From positions 2,852,001 through 2,916,000 of the forward strand of contig PZJY01000005.1 of NCBI GenBank assembly GCA_031472005.1: a DNA stretch of 64,000 nucleotides. The letters are read 5' to 3'. Both the position numbers and the translations under genes were made by a program. Below are positions 36,146 through 45,449 of this stretch, piece by piece. This DNA comes from Tetracladium setigerum (taxonomy: Eukaryota; Ascomycota; Leotiomycetes; Helotiales). Each line of letters begins with the position of its first letter. The stretch's first letter is position 1. The notes under the pieces are model-generated. The model did not search any database. It saw only the letters and a program-made list of their open reading frames with translations, and was not told the DNA's origin.

Positions 36146-36676
36146 CTACACCAACTCAGTTCCGTCCTCTGGTCCTCTCTCCCTTCCGTTGTTGGTATTA
36201 TCATGGTTGTGAGAGCGCTTGCGACTGCGATTGCGACTGCGATTGCGACTGCGATTATTGTTACGCTGGATGCGGGACCCCACGATCGCAATGCTAATAG
36301 CGACGACGGCACCGACGACGATGCCGATGATGGCAATGGTGTTGGCGGCGCTGGCGGAGGTATCTGTGATGTTGGCGAGTGTGTTTGTAGGAATTGTGGT
36401 CGCGTTGCGCGTGGTGGGATCGGATGGAGAGAGGAGGGTCGAGGATGTGGATGTGATAATGGTTGAACTTGTGGAGATGTGGAGAAGGAGGAACGGGAGT
36501 TGTGGGGTGGTGGTGCTGCTGCAGGGAGCCGTGGCTGCCAAGCGACATGTTAGTATATCAAACAATGAACATTGAACAATAATCAATAAACATTACACGT
36601 TTGATATTGGAGGGTATCTAGGTACGTAGGTAGGATACGGATAGAGTTGGGTTGACTTACCGTTGTATAGACACAT
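36146..36676 (-). CDS. Small one-TM protein with Ser/Thr stalk and Arg/Asn/Ser repeat tail
   Basis: 134 residues if exon 1 (ATG at 36676, MCLYN) joins exon 2 through intron 36535-36660 (GTAAGT...ACTAAC...CAG), which keeps phase. The product has a Ser/Thr-rich, N-glycosylation-rich outer part (TTRNATTIPTNTLANITDTS) and one TM helix (IAIIGIVVGAVVAISIAIVG). The tail contains three tandem 12-bp repeats encoding RNRS (plus strand 36225-36255), then KRSHNHDN. This layout is common for fungal surface sensors or mucin-like proteins, but no signal peptide is visible, so the start may be incomplete. Its 126-nt intron contains a TACCTAG motif. Confidence 0.5.
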
Positions 36677-38172
36677 CTTGTGAGGGAGAGCTCGGGAATG
36701 AGAGGAAGAAGTAGAACTAAGTTCTGTTGTGAGAAGGTAAAAGGAAAGTTAAAATGAAGGTTCTTCAGTTGCTTGAGGGAGGTTTGTATGTTTTTCTGTC
36801 ATTTGCGTTTTCATGGAATCGTTTGAGGAAGTGAGGGAGGTGCTTTACTTATTAAAGACACAGATACGTAGGTACCTATCTATCTACAAGTAGAAGAAAG
36901 TCATCAATATAATCGAATATTCCTCCCGCTTGTTTCTGGTGGCTGTGCACTCCAAGGCATTTTGCGGAGTCGGACTTCTGATGCTTCACCTAATTCGCTG
37001 ACAGGCGAAAAGCCTCGAGAAGTAAAGGTACTATTGGCGGTAGTCGGTCAGCCTCCAACCCGCAACGGGAACGTCACGTTAAAGACTTGCCAGCGATTGC
37101 AGCTTGGTGTCGCCAACTGCCAGATCACATCATCATCGCACAGCTACAGCAGCTCCCATCATTCCTTGGAAACCCGTCTTTCGGGGTCTGGACGGAGACG
37201 GGAAATGTTACTATGGTAAAATCTAGGAAGGCACTGGTCGGAGGTATGTTAAGGCCCAAATCGGGTTACCTATGTACCTGGTAGGAGGAGTACGTAGGAA
37301 TTTAGGTATGTTCTTGAGGACGAACAGTCAAACAGTCAAACAGTCTTAACACCCACCCATCCATCCGTCCCTCACTTCCCTTGTGCTTGCGCAAGATTCC
37401 ATTCTCTCATAATCTACTTATCTACCTACCTAGGCATTTATCGCTCACGTAACATGAGACAGCAGAACACTGTACCGTCTTCCTCTTCATTAGCATTCTA
37501 TTCACAAGTAAGCTCATACCTATCGTGCTGTAGAAACCTCCCGTTCGTCACCACTTGAGCATTCCGCCAACTCCCTATTTTTGGGAACAGTCGGGTTTCT
37601 GCCTGCCCTCATTTGTACGTTTATCTCATGCAGTATGTGACAGCACGTTCCTTGCGAAAAAATAAATTCACTGGGCAAATAAAGCTATCGACTGGTAAGC
37701 TTAAGGTAGAGGAGTCATTAGACCGCTGGGACTACAGGGGGTTCAGGGAACATCAACAAAGTAGATGATGATGGAGTATACCCGAGACTGGTACAAAACT
37801 TAGCGATATACCCTCGAACACTTTAATCAGGCTCGGGACCTCTTTTCCTTTCATCTGTATGCGCTTAGAAACATCACTTTACTACAGAGATTCTTACTTA
37901 ATGAAAGATTAAGCAGCCTTAGTCCATGTTGGCACTCGTCAAATAATGGACCTTTAAGCTCCCCATGTATGCGAACGAATATGAGAAGCATCACGTGGTG
38001 GTGGAAGACACGCCCAAAACAAAAGATAAAAAGTTAAGACCCGAAAGCTTACTGATAGTGTTACGCCTAAAAATTAAGGTGACGAAACGTAGCTGCCATT
38101 TTTTTAATTACTCATCTCAGTGCGCGCACAAATAGGAAGAAAGAAATATCACAAATTAAAGCCAAAACAGGA
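36677..38172. other. Intergenic with TACCTAGG-type motifs
   Basis: About 1.5 kb without a supported gene. Motifs related to TACCTAGGTA occur at 36865-36887 and 37421-37435, with a weaker one near 37264. The 36962-37219 plus-strand frame has no recognisable features. Confidence 0.4.
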
Positions 38173-38224
38173 TGGACGGTGTGGGGGAATGAACTGGGGA
38201 AGCCACGACGTCTCGCATGCAAAG
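38173..38224 (-). pseudogene. Decayed fragment of tRNA-Ala
   Basis: The plus strand reads TGGACGGTGTGGGG, then a disturbed stretch, then CCACGACGTCTCGCATGCAAAG. These blocks match the 3' acceptor, T-arm and anticodon arm of the intact tRNA-Ala at 44238-44310, with insertions inside the T-arm and the 5' half lost. It cannot fold as a tRNA. Confidence 0.75.
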
Positions 38225-38604
38225 TCTCATGAATTCTTTTTTTTTCCCTTTTCACGAGTTATAGAAATGAACAATTTCATTAAGTATGAGAAAAACTCAG
38301 ATCAGGTGATCTTGAAACCGGGAGTTAGCTGACAAGAATCGGCGATAAAAACAAGGCGTGGTGAGAAGTTGGAATTGCGTAGAAGGTATTATCGTACGGA
38401 CGGCGGGCGGGTATTACGGCAGTGTAGATAGTCCTCACAGCCAAAAAAGCAGATTTCCTAATTGAGCAAGGGTAAAAAGATATATACCACGCACAAAAGA
38501 ATGCATATGAAGTGTTTGGACGTCAAAAAAAAGGCCAAAAAATTAGACTGTAATACTTTTGAAGTATTTGGACGTTAAACAACTAAAAAAAACTAAAAAC
38601 GAAT

Positions 38605-38677
38605 TGGACGGTGTGGGGATTGAACCCACGACCTCTCGCATGCAAAGCGAGCGATACTACCACTGATCTTAATGCCC
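38605..38677 (-). pseudogene. tRNA-Ala(UGC)-like copy with broken acceptor stem
   Basis: A 73-nt copy of the tRNA at 44238-44310. It is identical except at the 5' end, which reads GGGCATTAAGATC instead of GGGCGGTTAGATC. The T-arm, anticodon loop (TTTGCAT) and D-arm are intact, but two acceptor pairs are lost (positions 5-68 and 6-67), so it is probably non-functional. The G3-U70 pair is still present. An A-rich tract follows on the plus strand (a T-run terminator on the minus strand). Confidence 0.75.
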
Positions 38678-38912
38678 TTGATTGTCTTTTGCGGTTTATT
38701 GTAGTTTACCAGAGTCCGCCGTAGTCTACCGCATTACCCCGCTCGCCAACCGTACTTTCCATACATTCTAAACACTTAATTAAACACGTGATTCCAAAGC
38801 TGCGCCCAGCTTTGAGAACCTGGTTCTGAGATCACGTTTCTCAAATAAGTAATCTGGTTGAAATAAACACCAGGTCTAGTTCTCGGTTTCAGAAACCCAG
38901 AAACAAGACTGT

Positions 38913-39199
38913 TGTGAGAGCGCGAAGCAAGACGATCTGTTGACGGGTAGTCACGGTCAAAAGCAGGCTGTGACGGCACGGCGTCACGATCGATCAGGTG
39001 AACGATCACGGGATCTTGGCATCAGGTGACAGACCTGAGTATATAGATCGCGTCGAGAGACCTTCTCTCCCTTCTTCTCTCCTTAGCTTTATATTCTTGT
39101 ACATAAGCCCTCCAATCGATTCTGCACCTACGGACCTGTTACGGCCTGCTTTTGACCGCGACTACCCGTCAACAGATCGTCTTGCTTCGCGCTCTCACA
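38913..39199. repeat. 62-bp inverted repeat around an LTR-like core
   Basis: The left arm (38913-38974) and right arm (39138-39199) are near-perfect inverted copies starting TGTGAGAGCGCGAAGC, with about four mismatches. The 163-bp core begins GGCACGGCGTCACG, has a TATATA near 39042 and a CT-rich stretch, and resembles the promoter part of a fungal gypsy-type LTR. It could be a solo-LTR remnant flanked by inverted internal sequence, or a foldback/MITE-like element. No coding capacity. It sits about 240 bp from the damaged tRNA copy. Confidence 0.65.
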
Positions 39200-39393
39200 G
39201 TTCTGAGACCTTCATAATGTGGCATTAATTCCGATTTACATTGGTGCAGTATCCGGCTTTGACCCTTGATTGGAAACTCGCTTAAAGTGCTTAATTTTAT
39301 CATAGGTTTCTCTTGAGTGCTTCTAGGACATCGGCGAACGACTTGGCAACTACATAGTCAAAAGATTGAGAGTGTCGAAGGTGTAAAAGGTTA

Positions 39394-39443
39394 AGTCCCC
39401 ACCCCACCCTTTCGGCCACCCCCCTTTCGGCCACCCCACCAAA
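39394..39443 (+). repeat. Left terminal inverted repeat of the pogo element
   Basis: AGTCCCCACCCCACCC, then two CTTTCGGCCACCCC iterons, ending CCACCAAA. It pairs with the inverse of 41165-41230. Confidence 0.9.
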
Positions 39444-39533
39444 CCTCATCCGTAGCTGCACATCACCACTTAAAAAATTAATATCTTTTTCATTCTTCCA
39501 TCAATTGCCACCAAATTTGTACTTTGAATTTTG

Positions 39534-41132
39534 ATGATGCGAAACTCTCGATATACTGAATTTGACGTGGGGCAAGCACTTAATGAGGTTGGAAATGGGA
39601 AGTCTATTCGCAAAGCTGCTCTGGAGTGGGGTATTCCAAGGACGACTTTACAAGTACGATTGCAACAGAACTCTACTCGTCGAGATGGTGCCGAACACTT
39701 GCAAAGGCTTCCTCGAGTGATAGAGGATCGACTTACGAATTGGGTATTAACCCAGGAAGCTCTCGGCCATAGTATCACTCACTCGCAACTAAAGGCCTTT
39801 GGTGAACGTCTTTGCAAGCTCCAAGACGACGTTCTACCACTCGGAAAGCGATGGGTCCGGAGGTTTTTGCTACGGAATCCGATACTTAAGACTAAAAGGC
39901 AACTCATAGTCGATTCTGTACGAGTAAATGGCGCTAGGACCGATATAATTAAGGCTTGGTTCCAAAATTTTCAAATTCCGGCCATCCAAGCTATTAAGCC
40001 AGAGAACCGATGGAATATGGACGAGGCCGGTATTATGGAAGGTTATGGACTTAATGGATTAGTCCTTAATAGCTCGGAACGACGTTTTATTCAAAAGAAA
40101 CAGGCCGGTACTAGGAGTTGGACATCATTTATCGAGGTTATCTCTGCTACCGGGGTCAGAACTACTCCACTTGTCATATATAAGGGAAAGTCGGTGCAAC
40201 AGCAATGGTTCCCGGCCGATATCGATATATTTACATCATGGCAATTCACCGCAACAGATAATGGATGGACAACTGACCGTACGGCTCTAGAATGGCTCGA
40301 GAAGGTGTTTATTCCTAAGACAGCACCGGCAGATGGTTCGGCTCGATTACTTATCTTGGATGGCCATGGAAGCCATGAAACCACCGAATTCATGTTCAAA
40401 TGCCTCGAATCGAATATATACCTCTTGTTTTTACCTCCTCATAGCTCTCATGTCCTTCAACCTTTGGATTTATCGGTTTTCTCTCCTCTTAAGGCTGCTT
40501 ATCGAAGAGAGCTTAATCTCTTAGGTCCTTTACTCGATTCGGCACCAATTGGCAAGCGTAACTTCTTACTATGTTACTATAAGGCCCGGGAAGCTGCAAT
40601 TATAACTGATAATATCTTGGCCGGATGGAATGCTACGGGGTTATGGCCGGTGAATATGAGTAAACCTCTAATGAGCCGATTACTATTAGAGAATAGTAAT
40701 AAAGCTTCGGAATCGGCCCCTCTAGAGAGTTCTAGTACTGAGTGGAATACAAGTATATCATCGATTGAGTGGCATACACCTAAAGTCGGGAGGGAATTAC
40801 GTTTACAGTTCGACACTTTGGCTCGGCTTGGCCATGATGATCTTCCGACACGTCGATTACTCTTTCGGAAGGTTGCAAAAGGATTAGATGAAAAAGATTT
40901 TGCTTTATTAAAGGCCGAGAATCGAATAAAAGAGCTAGAAGCTCAATTAGATCTATATAAACCAAAGAAGCGCCGAAAGGTCCAGGTATCTCCAAATTCG
41001 AGGTTCGTGGATATTAAGGCTATTAGATCGGCCCAGATTAAAGCTGGAGAGGTCGGAGTGGTACCAATCGATTCGGATTCATCTACTGAATCTGAATCTA
41101 TCGGAGATTGTATAGAAGTCGAGGCGTCGTAG
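39534..41132 (+). CDS. Pogo/Fot1-like transposase
   Basis: 532 residues. The ATG at 39534 (or 39537) follows an in-frame TTG. An N-terminal psq-type helix-turn-helix (SIRKAALEWGIPRTTLQ) is followed by a CENP-B-like DNA-binding domain (RVIEDRLTNWVLTQEALGHS...GKRWVRRFLLRNP). The DDE_1 catalytic core has its acidic residues in WNMDEAGIMEG, LLILDGHGSHET and HVLQPLDLSVFSPLK. A coiled C-terminal helix (LLKAENRIKELEAQLDLYK), a basic KPKKRRK and an acidic end follow. No stop or shift interrupts it. It cuts and pastes its own element at TA sites. Confidence 0.95.
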   Translation: MMRNSRYTEFDVGQALNEVGNGKSIRKAALEWGIPRTTLQVRLQQNSTRRDGAEHLQRLPRVIEDRLTNWVLTQEALGHSITHSQLKAFGERLCKLQDDVLPLGKRWVRRFLLRNPILKTKRQLIVDSVRVNGARTDIIKAWFQNFQIPAIQAIKPENRWNMDEAGIMEGYGLNGLVLNSSERRFIQKKQAGTRSWTSFIEVISATGVRTTPLVIYKGKSVQQQWFPADIDIFTSWQFTATDNGWTTDRTALEWLEKVFIPKTAPADGSARLLILDGHGSHETTEFMFKCLESNIYLLFLPPHSSHVLQPLDLSVFSPLKAAYRRELNLLGPLLDSAPIGKRNFLLCYYKAREAAIITDNILAGWNATGLWPVNMSKPLMSRLLLENSNKASESAPLESSSTEWNTSISSIEWHTPKVGRELRLQFDTLARLGHDDLPTRRLLFRKVAKGLDEKDFALLKAENRIKELEAQLDLYKPKKRRKVQVSPNSRFVDIKAIRSAQIKAGEVGVVPIDSDSSTESESIGDCIEVEAS

Positions 41133-41164
41133 AGATATTTAGTGTTGAATGTAAAGTAGTGGAT

Positions 41165-41230
41165 TTTAGTGGGGTGGCCGAAAGGGGGGGTGGCCGAAAG
41201 GGGGGTGGCCGAAAGGGTGGGGTGGGGACT
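41165..41230 (-). repeat. Right terminal inverted repeat of the pogo element
   Basis: Reads, on the minus strand, the same AGTCCCCACCCCACCC start as the left end but with three CTTTCGGCCACCCC iterons instead of two, then CCACTAAAA. Confidence 0.9.
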
Positions 41231-42454
41231 TACCGCAAAATGCTTCTGCAATGTTCAGAGAGCAGTGGCTATCTGCTCGACCAGCAGCGCAAATAACTCA
41301 TTGCCCTTGCTATCTGCACCCGGGACGCAAGACAAGGCTTACCACAAATCTCATTTAGGCAGTCCTGCTTAGTCTAGCAGACTTGGCAGTGAGCTTTTGT
41401 TTCCTGGTTCAGCCTGTACAAGATTCCCGAATATTTACTGTCGAAAACAAGACACGAAGCGCTGATCATTGGGTCACAGTCTATACAGGGCCTGACGGAT
41501 TCTCAATAGTCAAATCCTGGTACAAACATTGCTAACTTCCACTTGGATTTCCCAAGGTAAATTAAGAAATCTGCGGGGCTGGCGGATGGCAATCCTTCAG
41601 AGTTCTAGCCAACATAGCGAGGATAATCGCTTGACAAAGAAATTATAAAAGATATGTGGCCAACGTCCCCATGGATGAGCGAGCAGCAAAAGCGACCGTG
41701 AAGAAGCCCGAAAGGATACATGAAGTGTCCTAGAGCCCACTGGCTAAGATGGACTGCCAAGTGAGAAAAGCAATAAAAATGGTCATATTGGCGTTTCAAT
41801 AAATGAGAAAAGCAGGGCGCAAGGCTCTGGATGAGTGGGTGGCGCCCATTCCAAGGGGGAGAAATGGGGAAAGAAGAATAAGATAAGAGAGAACAAGCCA
41901 CAGATCTCAAAATCTTTACATCAGATATACACCGAGCTGACATTCTCATAAAAGAGGCGGCTGAAAAGCGATAAAGCCCAGGCCTTAGGAATTGATCTAC
42001 AGTAGCCGAATAGCAGAGTGATCAAACCATGCTTGCGATACCTTGAATTCTTTCCAGGAAATGCAGCCCATCTCGCATCTCTTAAGAAAGTCAAGATAAG
42101 AAAACTTTGCATTTTAAATTCTCTTGTTACAGAACGGATGGAAGATCTAGCAAGTAACACCTGCAGGAGCTGAACAAACGAAGAGGAGACGGCAGGCAGT
42201 CACTTCAGATTTCGGAGTCTTGCAGGATTTTGGCGCAGCTAATATCGAGCCACAAAAGATGAAGCCCAACTCCTTGCTCCTATTTGGCACCTTTGCCTTG
42301 TATTTGAGAAGGTCCCTCAGTATAAATATAAGACTCGAGCGTCCTCAGCATCGACTCCTCGACGTCTTAAACAGTTCGCATCACTCGTTCCAATCAGATC
42401 TTCCTTCAGAGAATCTTTGCTTGTTATTCCTCGGTATTAGCACTTACTCCCACC
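41231..42454. other. Intergenic region; TATA element near its end
   Basis: About 1.2 kb with no supported gene. TATAAATA at 42321-42328 lies 127-134 bp upstream of the ATG at 42455 and is a good promoter candidate for the secreted protein. Confidence 0.5.
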
Positions 42455-43084
42455 ATGCACTGGAACATCGGGCTTGTCGTGAGCCTTGCTCTTTACATTC
42501 ATACCGCCTTGTCAGAGCCTCTTCCTGCCTCGGAGCTAGAAGTTCAAGGCTTAGAGAAGCAAATTGAAGAACGATACTATGGAGAATTCTGTGGTTATGA
42601 TTGTAAGTCACAGCGTCCCTGCTCGTGATGAATATCCTCTCGGATGGTTATTCTGACTGACATCGGTACTTCAGTTTACTCCAACGCGATTTCATGCAAC
42701 AGCGGCTACACATGCTGTCAGGGAACAGTATTCTGGCAGTGTATCCCGACTTCCGCCGAATGCTGTTCCCGTGGCTCTTTCTGCTTGTCTGGGTCGACCT
42801 GCGTGAGGAGAGAAGACAACTCGGGCTATGCGTACGATTATGGTTGTCTGTCTGGGAAATCTACTGTGGCTGCATTGGTTGAAACTACGGCGGCGGCGAC
42901 GAGTTCAATCGCAGTAGTAACGACAGGGTCGACGACGGCGGGCGCCAGGACGACTTCGACCGCTACGACAACGCCTACATCATCACCACGACCCACTAGC
43001 GGAGCAAATGCGTTGTTAGAGAGGGATTCTCAAGTCGGAGGCTTATTGGCCGTTGCCGTTGCTGTTGCTATAGGGTTGATTTAG
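42455..43084 (+). CDS. Cysteine-rich secreted GPI-type cell-surface protein
   Basis: 185 residues. A signal peptide (MHWNIGLVVSLALYIHTALS) is followed by a short acidic propeptide-like stretch. After the intron 42603-42674 there is a compact cysteine-rich domain with spacing as in FCGYDF, SCNSGYTCCQG, WQCIPTSAECCSRGSFC and STC...YGC. A Thr/Ser/Ala-rich stalk (TTAAATSSIAVVTTGSTTAG) leads to a C-terminal hydrophobic tail (GGLLAVAVAVAIGLI), the usual GPI-anchor layout. Such proteins occur in fungal walls, and some act in host or microbe contact; function here is unknown. No break. Confidence 0.82.
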
Positions 43085-43276
43085 TGTCTTTGGGGCAAGA
43101 TTCATTGTATGGTCCTACCGGAACCTTGATAAACCAAGGTTCCTATGGACCTAGGGATGTGGAGGACCAGTTTGATGACTGGTGCGTTGCTATCATCGGG
43201 TTGATAAGACATGGGCACTAATGTCTCTGATTACTTTCTTCTATCTTCTTTTTAACATGTTTTCCTTCCTTGGCTT

Positions 43277-43646
43277 TTATGTATCACGCTTAATGCTTCG
43301 AATTGCTTTTGAATCTATTGTAGTGTCACGTACGCTCAGGAGTGTTGCATAATGTGCCAAGGTCTCCCCCGACACCCCTATTGCGCTGGTTGCACCATGC
43401 CACTCCAAAAATCCAAGCAGTTGTTCCTTTGTGAATGTTGGATGATTTCGAAAAGTTGGATCGTCTTCGTTTTCATCTTTGAAGCTATTTGTGTCAACGA
43501 AATCTCGTATTAAAATATGAGAGAACAACTTACTTTGCTCACTTGGTCATGATCATTCTTCTTGCCCTCAGAGTCGGAGCGGCACATCCTGGTTCGACAT
43601 CTTCCTGAAAGGTGCTATTAGCGTATCCAAAGTCGAACTTCGCCAT
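43277..43646 (-). CDS. Small hypothetical protein
   Basis: 103 residues. Exon 1 (MAKFDFGYANSTFQEDVEPG) starts at 43646. Using donor GTGAGC at 43542 and acceptor TAG before 43484, it joins in phase to NFKDENEDDPTFRNHPTFTK, LLGFLEWHGATSAIGVS, and ends IRSIKRDT. A naive reading through the donor gives an immediate TGA, so splicing is needed. No signal peptide, TM or known domain. It sits alone between the secreted protein and the tRNA. Confidence 0.5.
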
Positions 43647-44237
43647 ACTTGATGAAGATTTGATCACCGTTCTTGGTAGGTGAAGAAGTCAACGATGGGG
43701 AGGACGACGCAGAGTAAATGAAAGAGGAGATGAAGAGAAAGGAAAGTGCGAAAGAGATTCAAGGCTGGAAGTACTTCTGGTTTCTCAGGACTACCCTAAT
43801 TTCTATTGAAAGAAGCAGTTTTTAGAGTTTTGGATTCTGGTTCTCAGCGCTGCTTGCATGTTGAAGCAAAGACACAGTTCCTGGATCCTGATTCCCGTTC
43901 CTAGAATTCCAGAGCTCCACAAGGACCAATTACTTAGATGAATGAGTTCAGAATCTTAATTTTATTTCAAGCGCACTAGAACTCGGTTTTAGTACTTGGA
44001 CGCCGTTACTGTATAGTACTTGGGAGTTGTAGAATAGTTCTACCAATCCAAGATCACGTGAGTGAAACAGTGCCAAGGAAAAAATCGTGATTGAACGCAC
44101 AACTTCGCGTACGCAGCAAGTGAAAAAAAATTTAGGGGAAAAAAACTCACGTAAATAGGTTAAAAAATTATTCTCTATTAGTTATTTAAGTTAAAACATT
44201 TTTGAGAATTTTGTGTTGAAAGATATGCCAAAAAACT
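43647..44237. other. Intergenic region
   Basis: About 590 bp, AT-rich from 43930. No gene apart from the tRNA terminator at its end. Confidence 0.4.
44230..44235 (-). terminator. RNA polymerase III terminator of the tRNA
   Basis: A run of six A on the plus strand (T6 on the minus strand), two bases after the tRNA 3' end. Confidence 0.75.
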
Positions 44238-44310
44238 TGGACGGTGTGGGGATTGAACCCACGACCTCTCGCATGCAAAGCGAGCGATACTACCACTGAT
44301 CTAACCGCCC
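44238..44310 (-). tRNA. tRNA-Ala (anticodon UGC)
   Basis: 73 nt on the minus strand, intronless. The acceptor GGGCGGT pairs with ACCGTCC, including the G3-U70 wobble that marks alanine tRNAs; the discriminator is A. The anticodon stem CTCGC/GCGAG encloses loop TTTGCAT (UGC, reads GCA). The T-arm is GTGGG/CCCAC with TTCAATC. All stems are complete, unlike the copies at 38605 and 38173. Confidence 0.95.
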
Positions 44311-45449
44311 CATCTACCAACTCGACCATTTGGTCTAGTTCGTTGAGATGCCATTTGCTTATCGCCTGCTATCAAACCTCGGAAAAACTAAACGGGATCG
44401 GCCATGCTTAGTAACCAACATATTGTTACAGGTCGTGCGCCAGCACAACAACCGGCATTCCCTCTCCACGACACCTTTTGTTTTGCAACAAGTCTTCAAG
44501 CAAGCCCGGTGCGTGCACCTTCAAGAAGTCTTCAAGAAGCATTGCTACCAGTATCACAACACCACCCCTTTATCATCCACGCCAAATTCTCAGGACGTCT
44601 CGCAACGAACCTTTCCGTCTGAAGACCCATCTTCGTTGGCAGTCTATAATACAGTCGGAGGTACTTTGACTTGCAACGTCCACCAAAGACAACTATGCAG
44701 ATGCTTTTTCGCACATAACTGCAATCTATCAATACATAAATATCAGATTCTATCCTGGAAAACCATGATTTGTGTTAGAACAAGATGAAATATGGGTGGG
44801 CGTTGTGAATGTTGTTGTTTCCGTGTGGCTGCTTTATTGCAGATTTTCCCCGCGCGAGGCTGTCCCGTCTCCCTCTCAAGCCTTCAGGCATCGATGCTAT
44901 CAAGATTTCATCACTTCAAAATACAAACAGTACTAATGAGTTGTCGAACGTAACACAATGTCTATCAGACAGCTGTCGGGCAGACTCCAAATCGGGATCT
45001 TTTTGACCTTCTATATAAACACTTTCCCGGGACGTCAATCATCATGATCACAAGGGATGTACAGCACTTCACATGGCAGCAGCTCTGGGAAAGCTAGAAG
45101 CTGTCACGATACTCCTCTGATCTTCTCTATATCTTGTCTGAACGGACCCAACCATTAGGAACAAGAGATGGAGTAAGCCGAGAGGTTATATGGACTTGGG
45201 TAAAGACTGTAGTGTTCGGCGAAAGGCGATTGATGATGCGATTATAACGAAACTCAAGGATGCTAACCGTCGGTTTCGATAAGGGTCGTGGGAATGTATG
45301 AAAGAGAATTGTATTAGATCTTCTAAAGTCTCTGTTTAAAGCATAACAATCTACTCTACATACAGCACCCCGACAGGACTAAACTAACACCTTCCCCATG
45401 CTACTTCAGTGGTAAACGAATCGTTCGTCGTTGAAAGTTTCCAAACCAC
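44311..45449. other. Intergenic, no supported gene
   Basis: About 1.1 kb. The longest frame (44348-44788 plus, 146 codons) has no domain or bias and overlaps others on the same strand. Confidence 0.4.

Larger units (their letters stand above)
39394..41230 (+). mobile_element. Complete pogo/Fot1-like DNA transposon
   Basis: 1,837 bp bounded by TA on both sides (39392-39393 and 41231-41232), the target duplication expected of Tc1/mariner elements. Ends are AGTCCCCACCCCACCC and its inverse. The terminal repeats contain direct iterons CTTTCGGCCACCCC, two at the left end and three at the right. A single intact transposase fills the interior. Intact coding frame plus matching ends suggest a recent insertion that has not suffered repeat-induced point mutation. 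Confidence 0.93.
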
